Below are positions 35,720 to 44,790 of a stretch of 64,000 nt of DNA, piece by piece (position 1 is the stretch's first letter; the number at the start of each line of letters is the position of its first letter). Source of the stretch: Sphingomonadaceae bacterium (GTDB lineage Bacteria > Pseudomonadota > Alphaproteobacteria > Sphingomonadales > Sphingomonadaceae). A program made the translations under genes and the position numbers. The notes under the pieces are model-generated. The model saw nothing but the letters and a program-made list of their open reading frames with translations, made no database searches and was not told the DNA's origin. Where the stretch lies: assembly GCA_030147805.1 (NCBI GenBank), contig JASBUR010000032.1, positions 1-64,000 of the forward strand, read 5' to 3'.

Positions 35720-36441
35720 TCGCCGTTCTGATCACGGAAGGCGTGAAACTGCGCCGCTCGCTCGTCGCGATGCTGGTGCTCGCCGCGCCGCTCTGCGTCA
35801 CGGCGTTTGCCGCGATGGCGCTCGTCACCCGCACGGGCGTGGTGCGTTGGGAGCGCTTCCTCGACGAAGGACTGGCGATGTGGTCCTTCTTCATGCTGCC
35901 GATGTCGGTGACCGCGCTCTGCATCCTGCTCGCCCAGCTCGAACATGGCCCGCGCATGTGGAATCACCTGCTGGTGCTGCCGATCCGCCGCGCGCAGCTG
36001 TTCCTCGCCAAGTTCGTCGTCGCCGGGCTGCTGCTGCTGTCGATGCAGGCGATCGTCTATCTCGGCCTCTATGCGGTCGGCTTCGCGATCGATGCCGCGC
36101 AGGGCGGCGGCAAGCTTGTCGGCGACGTGCAGATGGACGACATGGCGGTGGGGCTCGCCGCGATGGCGGTGGGGGCGCTGCCGATGCTGGTCGTCCAGCT
36201 CTGGGTGGCGATCCGCTGGCGCAGCTTCGTCGCACCGCTGGTCGTCGGCATTCTCGGCACCTTCTTCGCGCTGGTGCTCACCGCGTCGGGCACCGACGTC
36301 TACATCCCGTGGCTGCTGCAGATCTACGCGACGATGTGGCCTAAGCCGCAAGGCGTGATCGGGCTATGGGCCGGGCTGATCGGCGGCGGGGTGGCGCTCG
36401 CGGCGATGCTGGCGTCGCTGGGCCGGCGGGAGCTGGCATAG
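35716..36441 (+). CDS. ABC-2-type transporter permease
   Basis: 241 residues with six transmembrane helices, starting at GTG overlapping the ATPase stop. 'LLAQLEHGPRMWNHLLVLPIRRAQLFLAKFVV' is the characteristic segment of lantibiotic-immunity-like ABC permeases. It forms the membrane half of the exporter with the preceding ATPase. One base separates its stop from that of the convergent RidA gene. Confidence 0.87.
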   Translation: MIAVLITEGVKLRRSLVAMLVLAAPLCVTAFAAMALVTRTGVVRWERFLDEGLAMWSFFMLPMSVTALCILLAQLEHGPRMWNHLLVLPIRRAQLFLAKFVVAGLLLLSMQAIVYLGLYAVGFAIDAAQGGGKLVGDVQMDDMAVGLAAMAVGALPMLVVQLWVAIRWRSFVAPLVVGILGTFFALVLTASGTDVYIPWLLQIYATMWPKPQGVIGLWAGLIGGGVALAAMLASLGRRELA

Positions 36442-36442
36442 C

Positions 36443-36997
36443 TCAGCCTGCCACCTCGACCGTCGCCGCGATCGACACCGCCGCGCCGCGCGACATCGCC
36501 TTCACGCCGATCGCCGATCGCGTCGACCGCCCGATGTCGGCGCCGAGCACCTCGATCAGCACCGCGGTCGCGCCGTTCATCACGCCGGCCTGGTCGTAGA
36601 AGCCGTCGGCCGAGGCGACATAGCCGATCATGTTGAGTATCTGAGTCACCGGCGCGAGCGTGCCGCCGAGATGGTTGTACACCGTCTCGAGCATCGCCAG
36701 CGCCGCGGCGCGCGCCGCCTGCTGCCCCTGCGCGAGCGTCAGCCCGGCGCCGAGCGCGCCGCGGAAGTCGGGCTGGCCGTCGGTGCGCGCGGTGGTGGTC
36801 GACAGGTAGAGGATGCGCCCCGAGCGGCGCACCGGGACATAGTCGCCGATCGGCTGCGCCGGCCGCGGCGCCCGGCCGAGCGCCGCGAGGAAGCGCTGGT
36901 CGACCGCGGGGGCGGCGGCGAAGGCGGCGCGCGGCGCGAACGCGACGAGCGTGCCGGCGGCGAGCAGCGTGCGGCGGCTAAGCCGGCTGTCCATCAT
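36443..36997 (-). CDS. RidA (YjgF/YER057c)-family protein with twin-arginine signal
   Basis: 184 residues. The body matches the RidA subfamily that begins 'GDYVPVRRSGRILYLS' and carries 'GYVASADGFYDQAGVMNGAT' and 'RSTRSAIGVKAMSRGAAVSI', including the conserved Arg that binds the carboxylate of imine substrates in canonical RidA. The N-terminus (SRLSRRTLLAAGTLVAFAPRAAFAA) looks like a Tat signal with a SRRTLL core. RidA proteins are normally cytoplasmic, so an exported one is unusual. It overlaps the creatininase stop by ATGA and is probably translated together with it. Confidence 0.85.
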   Translation of the reverse strand: MMDSRLSRRTLLAAGTLVAFAPRAAFAAAPAVDQRFLAALGRAPRPAQPIGDYVPVRRSGRILYLSTTTARTDGQPDFRGALGAGLTLAQGQQAARAAALAMLETVYNHLGGTLAPVTQILNMIGYVASADGFYDQAGVMNGATAVLIEVLGADIGRSTRSAIGVKAMSRGAAVSIAATVEVAG

Positions 36998-37980
36998 TTC
37001 GTCCCCGCCGGGCGCAACTCGTTCCAGCGCGCGATGAACTTCACCGCGGCGTCGACGCGGCGGGTGATGTTGGCCTTGCCGCGTGCCGCGGTGGCGCCGG
37101 CGAAGTCGGCGACGCCCCAGACGCCGGTCTCGGTCATCTCGCGCGTCGAGGTGCGCTTGCCGGTCTCCTTGGCCTTCAGCCCCTCGGCGAGGAAGACGAG
37201 CTTCGCCGTCGGATCGTCGGCCACCACCTCGGGCAGCATCTTTTCCATGTGCGGCGGCAGCGTCAGCTGCGCGGTCTTCGCCTTCGACATGTCGACGAGG
37301 TTGGGTGTGAGATAGAGCGACGAGCTGGTCTCGGGCGTGCCGCCGTGGCGGTCGAACAGCGGCGGCGCCGGGGCCGTGACGGCGGGCGGGGCGGCGGACC
37401 GCGGCTCAGCCTGGCGCGCCGCGGCGAGAAAGGGCTGTATCGCCTCGCCGAAGTCGACGGCGATGCCGGGCGTCTCCTGGTTGATGCGGTCGACGATGAA
37501 GCGCGTCGTCGCGGCGTTGCCGCCATGGCCGTTGACGAAGATGAAGCGCTTGAAGCCATGGCGGATGAGGCTCTGCGTCGCCTCGAAATAGACCTTCTGG
37601 ATCGTCTCGGCGGGCAGGCTGATCGTGCCGGGAAAGCCCATGTGATAGGGCGAATTGCCGGGCAGCAGGATCGGCGCCACCAGCACGTCGGCTTGCTGCG
37701 CGATGAGCTTGGCCTCCTCGACGCTGTTGAGGAAGTCGGTGCCGATCGGCCCGTGCAGCCCATGTTCCTCGAGCGAGGCGACCGGGATGATGACGATGTC
37801 GCTGCGCGTCAGCAGGTCGGCGACCTCGGGCCAGCTCATGTGCGGCAGGTAATTCTTTACCTTCTGCTCGTGCCAGAGCGGGTTGGTCGCCGGCGCGGCC
37901 GGCGGATCGGCGGCCATGGCCGGCGCCGCGAGCGCGGCCAGCCCCGCCGCCGCGGTCATTCTGATGAGCGAGCCCGCCAT
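36994..37980 (-). CDS. Creatininase-family amidohydrolase, exported
   Basis: 328 residues with a Sec signal peptide (ending ...APAMAADPP). The metal-site motifs of the creatininase fold are all present: VASLEEHGLHGPIGTD, FVNGHGGN and HGGTPETSSSLYL. Family members cleave cyclic amides such as creatinine or formamides in cofactor synthesis (MftE, FAPy deformylase); the substrate here is unknown. A roughly 20-residue Pro/Ala-rich insert sits before the HGGTPETS motif. It forms an overlapping pair with the RidA protein. Confidence 0.88.
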   Translation of the reverse strand: MAGSLIRMTAAAGLAALAAPAMAADPPAAPATNPLWHEQKVKNYLPHMSWPEVADLLTRSDIVIIPVASLEEHGLHGPIGTDFLNSVEEAKLIAQQADVLVAPILLPGNSPYHMGFPGTISLPAETIQKVYFEATQSLIRHGFKRFIFVNGHGGNAATTRFIVDRINQETPGIAVDFGEAIQPFLAAARQAEPRSAAPPAVTAPAPPLFDRHGGTPETSSSLYLTPNLVDMSKAKTAQLTLPPHMEKMLPEVVADDPTAKLVFLAEGLKAKETGKRTSTREMTETGVWGVADFAGATAARGKANITRRVDAAVKFIARWNELRPAGTK

Positions 37981-38077
37981 GTCGCCGTTCCCTTCGCTGG
38001 TTCGACGAACAGCTTAGGGCGTCCGACGGGCGGAAGCCAAGCAGCCTTACGCCGGTCACAGACGTTATCCATATCGC

Positions 38078-38731
38078 ATGACGATGAGCCTTTCCCCGTC
38101 CCTCGCGCTCTGGCTGCGCCGCCCCGCGATGCGGACGGCGCAGCTCGTCGCCGGCGCGCTGCTGATGACGATCGGGCCGCTGATCGGCGGGCCCCTGCCC
38201 GGGCCGTTCGGCATCGTCAGCTTCGCCGCCGGGCTGACGCTGGTGCTGCGCAACTCGGCCTGGGCGCGGCGGCGCTACGCGATGTTCAAGCGGCGGCATC
38301 CGCGCTGGGGGCATTGGGCCGACCGGGCGCTGCGGCGTCGGCCGGCGCACGCGCGCGCCGACATAAGTTCGCCGCATCGCCGCGTATCTATGCGCGACGA
38401 TGTCCCGGACGACGCCCTTTCGCCGCTTCATGCGCAGCCCGCCGATGCGGATGCTGCAGGTCGGCGTGGGCGCGCTGCTGGCGATCTTCGGGCCGCTGCT
38501 CCTCGGGCCGACGACGCCGGGGCCGTTCGGCACGCTGGCCTTCGCCGCGGGCCTGGTGCTGATGCTGCGCAACTCGGGCTGGGCGCGGCGCCGCTACGTG
38601 ATTCTGAAGCGCCGGCATCCGAAGTTCGGCCACTATGCGGAGATCGCGCTCCGGCGCCGCCGCAAGCCGGGCCCGGCCGCCCCGGTGGGCTGAGCCCGGC
38701 GATGCGCGACCGCCGTTTACGCCGCGTTTGA
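38078..38731 (+). CDS. PGPGW-like small membrane protein, first tandem copy, probable lost stop
   Basis: The first about 90 codons match the next gene closely: 'GPLPGPFGIVSFAAGLTLVLRNSAWARRRY' and KRRHPRWGHW versus the downstream copy, with two hydrophobic helices and a basic tail, resembling the PGPGW transmembrane family. After codon 93 the frame runs on for about 125 non-homologous residues across the whole of the next gene in another frame. A (CG)n tract at 38350-38358 precedes a TAA at 38364; adding one CG unit would bring that TAA into frame and yield 96 residues, almost the 97 of the second copy. The extension is therefore probably a slippage or sequencing artefact. Confidence 0.6.
   Translation: MTMSLSPSLALWLRRPAMRTAQLVAGALLMTIGPLIGGPLPGPFGIVSFAAGLTLVLRNSAWARRRYAMFKRRHPRWGHWADRALRRRPAHARADISSPHRRVSMRDDVPDDALSPLHAQPADADAAGRRGRAAGDLRAAAPRADDAGAVRHAGLRRGPGADAAQLGLGAAPLRDSEAPASEVRPLCGDRAPAPPQAGPGRPGGLSPAMRDRRLRRV
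38400..38693 (+). CDS. PGPGW-like small membrane protein, second tandem copy
   Basis: 97 residues: two hydrophobic helices ('MLQVGVGALLAIFGPLLLGP', 'LAFAAGLVLMLRNSGW') and a strongly basic C-terminus (ARRRYVILKRRHPKFGHY, RRRRK). The order PGP..GxxxFxxGLxLxLRNSxWARRRY is shared with the upstream copy and resembles the PGPGW putative transmembrane family. No function is known. It lies upstream of rpmH with a 122-nt gap holding a candidate promoter. Confidence 0.75.
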   Translation: MSRTTPFRRFMRSPPMRMLQVGVGALLAIFGPLLLGPTTPGPFGTLAFAAGLVLMLRNSGWARRRYVILKRRHPKFGHYAEIALRRRRKPGPAAPVG

Positions 38732-38756
38732 CTTTCCGGGGCGCCGCCGCTATCTC
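38728..38756 (+). promoter_or_regulatory. Candidate sigma-70 promoter of the rpmH operon
   Basis: TTGACT (five of six -35 bases) is followed after 17 nt by TATCTC as a weak -10 box. This would give a leader of about 50-55 nt before rpmH. The -10 match is poor, so this is a suggestion. Confidence 0.4.
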
Positions 38757-38815
38757 GCGCCCTCTGTTTTCGGCCGCCGTCCAGCGCGGCCCTTTCGACG
38801 TTTTAAGGACGTAAG

Positions 38816-38950
38816 ATGAAGCGCACCTATCAACCGAGCCGCCTGGTCCGCAAGCGCCGCCACGGCTTCCGCAGCCGCATGGCAACCGTCGGCGGCCGCA
38901 AGGTGATCGCTGCGCGTCGCGCCAAGGGCCGCAAGGTCCTCTCGGCCTAG
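38816..38950 (+). CDS. rpmH: 50S ribosomal protein L34
   Basis: 44 residues beginning [18 protein letters not shown] and ending GRKVLSA, the standard length and sequence of bacterial L34. AAGGA lies seven bases before the ATG. First gene of the conserved rpmH-rnpA-yidD-yidC-engB cluster. Confidence 0.98.
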   Translation: MKRTYQPSRLVRKRRHGFRSRMATVGGRKVIAARRAKGRKVLSA

Positions 38951-38951
38951 C

Positions 38952-39287
38952 CTGAGCTCGCTCGACACGCTGACGCGGCGGCGCGATTTCCTGGCCGCCA
39001 ACCGCGGCCGACGCATCGCTACGCCGGGCTTCGTGCTGCTCGTCCATCCGCGCGGCGATTCGGATCCCGCCAAGCGCGTCGGCTTCACCGTCACCAAGAA
39101 GATCGGCAATTCGGTGGTGCGCAACCGCTGCAAGCGCCGGCTGCGCGCGCTGGCCCGCGAGGTCCTGGCGGCACGCGGAATCGCCGGGGCCGATCATGTG
39201 CTGATCGGCCGCGACGCGACGCCGGACCGCGATTACGCCGCGATGCGCACCGACCTGGAGGCCGCGCTGGAGCGGATCGCCCGGTGA
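38952..39287 (+). CDS. rnpA: Ribonuclease P protein component, apparent CTG start
   Basis: 111 residues from CTG. The RNR motif '[21 protein letters not shown]' identifies the protein subunit that helps the RNase P RNA bind pre-tRNA 5' leaders. Homology ([15 protein letters not shown]) extends upstream of the first GTG (39033), but the frame between an in-frame TGA at 38904 and that GTG has no ATG, GTG or TTG. The CTG one base after the rpmH stop is the only reasonable initiation codon visible; another non-canonical start or a sequence error is the alternative. Overlaps yidD by GTGA. Confidence 0.85.
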   Translation: MSSLDTLTRRRDFLAANRGRRIATPGFVLLVHPRGDSDPAKRVGFTVTKKIGNSVVRNRCKRRLRALAREVLAARGIAGADHVLIGRDATPDRDYAAMRTDLEAALERIAR

Positions 39288-39517
39288 TCGGCCGGCTGGC
39301 CACCCGCCTGCTGATCGGCATCGCGCGGCTCTGGCAGCTGACATTTTCCGCGGTGCTGCCGCCGACCTGCCGCTACCAGCCGTCATGTTCGGCCTATAGC
39401 ATCGAGGCGCTGCGGCGCTTCGGAGCCTTGAAGGGCGGCGGCTTGGCGGTTAGGCGGATCGCGCGCTGTCACCCGTGGGGCGGTTCGGGGTACGATCCGG
39501 TGCCACCCGAAGCCTGA
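39284..39517 (+). CDS. yidD: Membrane protein insertion efficiency factor YidD
   Basis: 77 residues starting at GTG that overlaps the rnpA stop. The family core '[24 protein letters not shown]' and '[17 protein letters not shown]' is complete. YidD is a small amphipathic inner-membrane-associated protein thought to aid YidC-dependent insertion. Its place between rnpA and yidC is the conserved one. Confidence 0.95.
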   Translation: MIGRLATRLLIGIARLWQLTFSAVLPPTCRYQPSCSAYSIEALRRFGALKGGGLAVRRIARCHPWGGSGYDPVPPEA

Positions 39518-39540
39518 GTCCCAAGATCTGAGGTCGCTAC

Positions 39541-41286
39541 GTGAACGAACAGAAGAATTTGATCCTCGCGATCGTCCTGTCGGCGATCGTGCTGTTCGGC
39601 TGGAGCGCGATCTCGGAACGCTTCTTCCCGACCGCCAACCCGCCGGTGACCAGGGTCGCCGACGGCAAGGAGATCGTCATCCCCAAGCCCGGCGCCGACC
39701 CGGCCGCCGATACGCCGGTGGCGATCCGCGACCGCCAGCAGGTCATCGGCGAGACGCCGCGCGTCGCGATCCGCACGCCGCGGCTGACGGGCTCGATCAA
39801 CCTGAAGGGCGCACGCATCGACGACCTCGTGCTTGCCAACTACCGCGAGACGATCAAGGCCGGCTCGCCCAACATCCGCCTGCTGTCGCCCTCGGGCGCG
39901 CCCAACGCCTATTTCGCCGGCTTCGGCTGGTCGGGCGCCGCCGGCCTCCCCGGCCCCGACACCGTCTGGCAGGCGCCGCAGGGCGCGGTGCTCGGCATCG
40001 GCAAGCCGGTGACGCTGACCGCCGCCAACGCCGCCGGCCAGCGCTTCGCGATCACCATCGCCATCGATGAGAATTACATGTTCACGGTGACGCAGCGCGT
40101 CGCCAACCGCGGCGCGCAGGCGCTCGTCGCGCGGCCCTACGGCCTCATCTCGCGCGCCGGCGAATCGATCGACCCCGACAGCTGGACCGCGCACGTCGGC
40201 CCGATGGGCGTGTTCGACGACCGGGTGAACGACGTCAACTGGGACGACGTCCGCGACGATGACGACCGCACGCTCGACTTCACCAGCCGCGGCGGCTGGC
40301 TGGGCTTCTCCGACAAATATTGGCTGACCGCGCTCGTCCCCGACCAGAAGGCGGCGGTCGAGGCGACCTTCCGCCAGGCGAGCGGCGACCGCTTCCAGGC
40401 CGACCTGGCGGCCAAGCCGGTGATCGTCGGTCCCGGGCAGCAGGCGGCGACGACGCTGCGGCTGTTCGCCGGCGCCAAGGAAGTCCAGCTGCTCGACGGC
40501 TACAAGGAGCGCCTCGGCGTGCCGCAGTTCGACAAGGCGATCGACTGGGGCTGGTTCTACTTCCTCACCAAGCCGATCTTCTACCTGCTCGACTGGCTGT
40601 TCCGGATGTTCGGCAACTTCGGCGTGGCGATCATCGGCCTCACCGTCATCGTGCGCATCCTGATGTTCCCGATCGCCAACAAGCAGTTCGCGTCGATGGC
40701 GCGGATGCGGCAACTCCAGCCCAAGATGAAGGAGCTGCAGGAGCGGCACAAGGAAGACAAGCTGCGGCTGCAGCAGGAGATGATGGCGCTCTATTCGAAG
40801 GAGAAGGTCAACCCGATGGCGGGCTGCCTGCCGATCCTGCTGCAGATCCCCGTCTTCTACGCGCTCTACAAGGTGCTGCTGCTCACCATCGAGATGCGCC
40901 ACCAGCCGTTCGCGCTGTGGATCCGCGACCTGTCGGCGCCCGATCCGCTCACCCCGCTCAACCTGTTCGGGCTGCTGCCCTTCACCCCGCCGCAGTTCAT
41001 CGCGATCGGCGTGCTGCCGATCCTGCTCGGCATCACCATGTGGCTGCAGCAGAAGCTCAATCCGCAGCCGATGGACGAGATCCAGGCCAAGGTGTTCGGC
41101 ATCATGCCGTGGATCTTCATGTTCATCATGGCGCCCTTCGCCGCCGGGCTTCAGCTCTACTGGACGATCAACAACATCATCTCGATCGGCCAGCAGTGGT
41201 TCCTTATCCGCAAGCATCCGGCGCCGCCGGCATCGACCGCGGTCGTCGAGGCGACGGCGACACCCGCCCCGGCGAAACGGAAGTGA
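39541..41286 (+). CDS. yidC: Membrane protein insertase YidC
   Basis: 581 residues from GTG. An N-terminal helix ([17 protein letters not shown]) precedes a large periplasmic domain (to about residue 340), then the conserved insertase core: '[18 protein letters not shown]', '[19 protein letters not shown]', a basic coiled region '[20 protein letters not shown]', '[20 protein letters not shown]' and '[15 protein letters not shown]'. The intramembrane Arg of the groove is in VIVRILMFP. It inserts inner-membrane proteins alone or with SecYEG. Its stop overlaps the engB start. Confidence 0.97.
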   Translation: MNEQKNLILAIVLSAIVLFGWSAISERFFPTANPPVTRVADGKEIVIPKPGADPAADTPVAIRDRQQVIGETPRVAIRTPRLTGSINLKGARIDDLVLANYRETIKAGSPNIRLLSPSGAPNAYFAGFGWSGAAGLPGPDTVWQAPQGAVLGIGKPVTLTAANAAGQRFAITIAIDENYMFTVTQRVANRGAQALVARPYGLISRAGESIDPDSWTAHVGPMGVFDDRVNDVNWDDVRDDDDRTLDFTSRGGWLGFSDKYWLTALVPDQKAAVEATFRQASGDRFQADLAAKPVIVGPGQQAATTLRLFAGAKEVQLLDGYKERLGVPQFDKAIDWGWFYFLTKPIFYLLDWLFRMFGNFGVAIIGLTVIVRILMFPIANKQFASMARMRQLQPKMKELQERHKEDKLRLQQEMMALYSKEKVNPMAGCLPILLQIPVFYALYKVLLLTIEMRHQPFALWIRDLSAPDPLTPLNLFGLLPFTPPQFIAIGVLPILLGITMWLQQKLNPQPMDEIQAKVFGIMPWIFMFIMAPFAAGLQLYWTINNIISIGQQWFLIRKHPAPPASTAVVEATATPAPAKRK

Positions 41287-41927
41287 CTCCGGACCAGGCC
41301 GAGGCCGCCGAGCGCCTCGAGGCGGCGCGCAAGCTGTTCGCCGGGCCGATCGCCTTTCTCAAGTCGGCGCCGGGGCTGCAGTTCCTGCCCGATCCCGACG
41401 TGCCCGAGGTGGCGTTCGCCGGCCGCTCGAACGTCGGCAAGTCGTCGCTGCTGAACGCGCTCACCGGGCGCAACAGCCTGGCGCGCACCTCGAACACGCC
41501 GGGGCGCACGCAGGAGCTGAACCTGTTCGACGTCGGCGAGCCGATCGTCTTCCGGCTGGTCGACATGCCCGGCTACGGCTTCGCCGAGGCACCCAAGGAC
41601 ATCGTTCGCAAGTGGAAGCATTTGGTGAACGACTATCTGCGCGGCCGCGCCACCCTGAAGCGCGTCCTGCTGCTGATCGACGCGCGCCACGGGCTGAAGC
41701 CCGTCGACGGCGAGATCATGGAGCTGCTCGACAAGGCGGCGGTCAGCTACCAGCTCGTCCTCACCAAGGGCGACAAGATCAAGCCGACCGAGCTCGAGGC
41801 GACGCGGCTGAAGGTCGCCGAGGGCGCGCGCACGCATCCCGCCGCCTATCCCGAGGTGCTGGCGACCAGCGCCGAGAAGGGCACCGGCATCCCCGAGCTT
41901 CGCGCCGCGGTAGTCGCCGCCATCTGA
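41283..41927 (+). CDS. engB: Ribosome biogenesis GTP-binding protein YihA/EngB
   Basis: 214 residues from GTG overlapping the yidC stop (GTGA). GTPase motifs: G1 [11 protein letters not shown]2 region NTPGRTQ, G3 DMPGYG, G4 TKGDK and G5 TSAEKG. EngB assists late assembly of the large ribosomal subunit in the cytoplasm. It closes the rpmH cluster; the GST gene follows after 14 nt and could be co-transcribed. Confidence 0.96.
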   Translation: MTPDQAEAAERLEAARKLFAGPIAFLKSAPGLQFLPDPDVPEVAFAGRSNVGKSSLLNALTGRNSLARTSNTPGRTQELNLFDVGEPIVFRLVDMPGYGFAEAPKDIVRKWKHLVNDYLRGRATLKRVLLLIDARHGLKPVDGEIMELLDKAAVSYQLVLTKGDKIKPTELEATRLKVAEGARTHPAAYPEVLATSAEKGTGIPELRAAVVAAI

Positions 41928-41941
41928 GAGAGGAACCGCCC

Positions 41942-42592
41942 GTGCTGAAGATCATCGTCGGCAACAAGCGCTATTCCTCCTGGTCGCTCCGCGGCTGGCT
42001 GGCCGTCAAGCAGTCGGGCCTGCCGCACGCCGAGCGGATGATCCCGATGTGGACGGCGGAATATGACGCGGCGAAGGCCGACGGCACGCTGCCGTCGGGC
42101 AAGGTGCCGACCTGGTGGGACGGCGACATCTGCGTCTGGGACAGCCTCGCCATCACCGACTATCTCGCCGACAAGGTCGGCGCCGACCGCTTCTGGCCCG
42201 CCGACCCGGCGGCGCGCGCGCTCGCCCGCTCGATCGCCGCCGAGATGCATTCGGGCTTCACCGCGCTGCGCCAGCAGTGCGGGATGAACATCCGCCGCCG
42301 CTATCCGGGCTTCGCGGTCAGCGCCGAGACGCAGGCCGACATCGACCGCATCGTCGCGCTGTGGACGGAGGCGCGCACCCGCTTCGGCGCCGGCGGCGAC
42401 TATCTCTTCGGCAGCTTCGGCACCGCCGACATCATGTACGCGCCGGTGGTGACGCGCTTCGTCACCTACGACATCCAGCTGCCGCCGGTCGCGCAGGCCT
42501 ATGTCGCGGCGATGGTCGCGCACCCCTTCATGCGCGAATGGCAGGCCGGGGCGGACGCCGAGGACATCGTGCTGGAGAAGTACGAGCTGTAG
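41942..42592 (+). CDS. Glutathione S-transferase family protein
   Basis: 216 residues from GTG with GAGAGGAA seven bases upstream. The N-terminal part 'GNKRYSSWSLRGWLAVKQSGL' and 'LPSGKVPTWWDGDICVWDSLAITDYL' is the thioredoxin-like glutathione site, with a Ser/Tyr-rich active loop; the helical C-terminal domain includes 'FGTADIMYAPVVTRF'. Substrate unknown. Distinct from the GST at 26.3 kb, with which it shares only the fold-level motifs. A composite repeat follows. Confidence 0.88.
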   Translation: MLKIIVGNKRYSSWSLRGWLAVKQSGLPHAERMIPMWTAEYDAAKADGTLPSGKVPTWWDGDICVWDSLAITDYLADKVGADRFWPADPAARALARSIAAEMHSGFTALRQQCGMNIRRRYPGFAVSAETQADIDRIVALWTEARTRFGAGGDYLFGSFGTADIMYAPVVTRFVTYDIQLPPVAQAYVAAMVAHPFMREWQAGADAEDIVLEKYEL

Positions 42593-42621
42593 CGCGGGAG
42601 CGGCGGCGCGCGCCCGCGATT

Positions 42622-42804
42622 TCGTCATCCGCGCGAAGGCGGGGACCCACTCTCGACCAAGCCCGACCCTCCGCGCTCGACCCGGAGCTTGTCGAAGGGC
42701 GAGCTTGCACCGGCGCCTCAGCGCGCCAACCCTGCTTCGACAAGCTCAGCATGCGCGCTTGGGGGTGTTCCGGGGGTGGATCCCCGCCTGCGCGGAGATG
42801 ACGA
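42622..42804. repeat. Composite intergenic repeat with nested inverted arms
   Basis: Outer arms TCGTCATCCGCGCGAAGGCG and the complementary GGATCCCCGCCTGCGCGGAG (followed by ATGACGA) enclose an inner pair GAGCTTGTCGAAGGG (42685-42699) and CTGCTTCGACAAGCTC (42731-42747). Both modules are the kind of GC-rich repeats found many times in sphingomonad and related genomes. It fills the gap between convergent GST and TlpA genes. Length and structure suggest a non-autonomous, hairpin-forming repeat. Confidence 0.75.
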
Positions 42805-42827
42805 TATGTTTGGGGCGGGGTCCCGTC

Positions 42828-43415
42828 CTACTTCAGCAGCGCCGCCACCTCGGGCTGGTCCCACTCCAGCGGGCCGTTGACCCGCCAGACTTCCTTGCCC
42901 TCGGCATCGTACAGGATGCTCACCGGCAGCCCCTTGGCGCCGACCGCCAGCGCCCAGTCGGTCGGCTGGTCGAGATAGGGCGTCAGCGCCGGGAATTTGC
43001 CGGGCGCGAAGAATTTGTCGACGGCGCGCCAGCCTTCCATGTCCTGGCTCAAGGGCAGCACGACGAGCTTGCCCTGCTCGCGCGCCGCCAGCCGGTCAAG
43101 CGCCGGCATCTCGGCGAGGCAGGGGGCGCACCAGGTCGCCCACAGGTTGACGAGCACCGGCGTGCCCTTGAAGGCGGCGAGCGTCACCGGCTTTTCGGCG
43201 CGGTCGACGAAGGCGGCGGCGGGGAACGGCGTGCCGGCCTGGCTGCGGTCGATCTTCGCTGCGGCGGCCTGCGGCGCAGCGGCTGGCGCCGTCGCCGTGG
43301 CGGCGGGTTGCGGGGGTTCGGCCTTTTGCGTATCGGCTGGGGCCGCCCCGTCGCACGCGGCGAGGCCCAGCAGGAGCGCTCCGATCAACGATCGCACGTC
43401 TAATTCCCATGCCAT
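42828..43415 (-). CDS. TlpA-family thiol:disulfide oxidoreductase (lipoprotein)
   Basis: 195 residues. Lipobox LLGLAACDG near residue 20, an Ala/Pro-rich linker, then a thioredoxin fold with the WCAPC active site ([14 protein letters not shown]) and cis-Pro in [11 protein letters not shown]. It would reduce disulfides or cytochrome c thiols in the periplasm. The ATG (43413-43415) overlaps the argH ATG on the other strand; a GTG at 43397 ([11 protein letters not shown]) with GGGA upstream is an alternative start that avoids the clash and still leaves a full lipoprotein signal. Confidence 0.88.
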   Translation of the reverse strand: MAWELDVRSLIGALLLGLAACDGAAPADTQKAEPPQPAATATAPAAAPQAAAAKIDRSQAGTPFPAAAFVDRAEKPVTLAAFKGTPVLVNLWATWCAPCLAEMPALDRLAAREQGKLVVLPLSQDMEGWRAVDKFFAPGKFPALTPYLDQPTDWALAVGAKGLPVSILYDAEGKEVWRVNGPLEWDQPEVAALLK

Positions 43416-44790
43416 GTGGGGCGGTCGCTTCGCCGACGGCCCCTCTGCGGTGATGCGCGAGATTAACGCCTCGATCCCATTCGACAAGCGATTGTGGCGG
43501 CAGGATCTCGCCGGATCGAAGGCGCACGCCCGCATGCTGAAGGCGCAGGGCATCATCGCCGCCGACGATGCCGACGCCATCCTCGCCGGGCTCGATGCGA
43601 TCGAGCGCGACTATGCCGCAGGCGGCCTCGTCGAGGACATGGCGCTCGAGGACATCCACATGCATGTCGAGGCGCGGCTGGCGGAAATCGTCGGCCCCGC
43701 CGCCGGGCGCCTCCACACCGCGCGCTCGCGCAACGACCAGGTGGCGACCGATTTCCGGCTGTGGGTGCGCGATTCGATCGACGCGATCGACGAAGGCTTG
43801 CGCGCCTTCCAGCAGGCGCTGCTGGCGCGTGCCGACGACCATGCCGCGACGATCATGCCCGGCTTCACCCACCTGCAGGTGGCGCAGCCGGTGACGCTCG
43901 GCCATCACCTCATGGCCTATTACGAAATGGCCAAGCGCGACCGCAGCCGTTTCGCCGATGCGCGGGCGCGGATGAACGAATGCCCGCTCGGCGCAGCGGC
44001 GCTCGCCGGCACCTCCTTCCCGCTCGACCGCGAGGCGACGGCGAAGGCGCTCGGCTTCGACCGCCCGACCGCCAATTCGCTCGACAGCGTCTCCGACCGC
44101 GACTTCGCGCTGGAGTTCCTGTCGGCGGCGGCGATGACCGGGCTGCACCTGTCGCGGCTCGCCGAGGAGATCATCATCTGGGCGAGCCAGCCCTATGGCT
44201 TCGTGTCGCTGCCCGACGCCTTCTCGACCGGCAGCTCGATCATGCCGCAGAAGCGCAACCCCGACGCCGCCGAGCTGGTGCGCGGCCATTCGGGGCGGCT
44301 GCTCGGCGCCTTCCAGGCGCTCGCGGTCACGATGAAGGGGCTGCCGCTCGCCTATTCGAAGGACATGCAGGACGACAAGGAGCCGGCGTTCCAGGCCTAT
44401 GACACGCTGGCGCTCTGCCTCGCGGCGATGACCGGCATGGTGTCGACGCTCAGCTTCAACGCCGATCGCATGCGCGCCGCCGCGGCCGGCGGCTTCTCGA
44501 CCGCCACCGACCTTGCCGACTGGCTCGTCCGCGTCGCCGGCGTGCCGTTCCGCGAGGCGCACCACATCACCGGCCGCGCGGTGAAGGCCGCCGAGGCGGC
44601 CGGCACCGGCCTCGCCGAGCTGCCGATCGCCAGCCTGCGGGCGATCGATGCGCGCATCGACGCGCGCGTCTACGACGTGCTGTCGGTCGAGGCCTCGGTC
44701 GCCAGCCGCACCAGCCACGGCGGCACCGCGCCCGACGGCGTGCGCGCGCGCATCGCCGCAGCGCGCGACGAGCTGGAGCGCGGCCGGTGA
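43414..44790 (+). CDS. argH: Argininosuccinate lyase
   Basis: 458 residues from [11 protein letters not shown], the standard ArgH N-terminus. The fumarase/lyase superfamily signature [12 protein letters not shown] and the catalytic-region '[19 protein letters not shown]' and '[13 protein letters not shown]' are complete. It splits argininosuccinate to arginine and fumarate, the last step of arginine biosynthesis. Overlaps the lptM start by GTGA. Its promoter must lie inside or beyond the divergent tlpA gene. Confidence 0.97.
   Translation: MWGGRFADGPSAVMREINASIPFDKRLWRQDLAGSKAHARMLKAQGIIAADDADAILAGLDAIERDYAAGGLVEDMALEDIHMHVEARLAEIVGPAAGRLHTARSRNDQVATDFRLWVRDSIDAIDEGLRAFQQALLARADDHAATIMPGFTHLQVAQPVTLGHHLMAYYEMAKRDRSRFADARARMNECPLGAAALAGTSFPLDREATAKALGFDRPTANSLDSVSDRDFALEFLSAAAMTGLHLSRLAEEIIIWASQPYGFVSLPDAFSTGSSIMPQKRNPDAAELVRGHSGRLLGAFQALAVTMKGLPLAYSKDMQDDKEPAFQAYDTLALCLAAMTGMVSTLSFNADRMRAAAAGGFSTATDLADWLVRVAGVPFREAHHITGRAVKAAEAAGTGLAELPIASLRAIDARIDARVYDVLSVEASVASRTSHGGTAPDGVRARIAAARDELERGR

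Noticed and set aside
36443-37980. Toxin-antitoxin or defence pair reading of the creatininase/RidA genes
   Set aside because: Both proteins have intact enzyme-family motifs and export signals, which do not fit a toxin-antitoxin pair.
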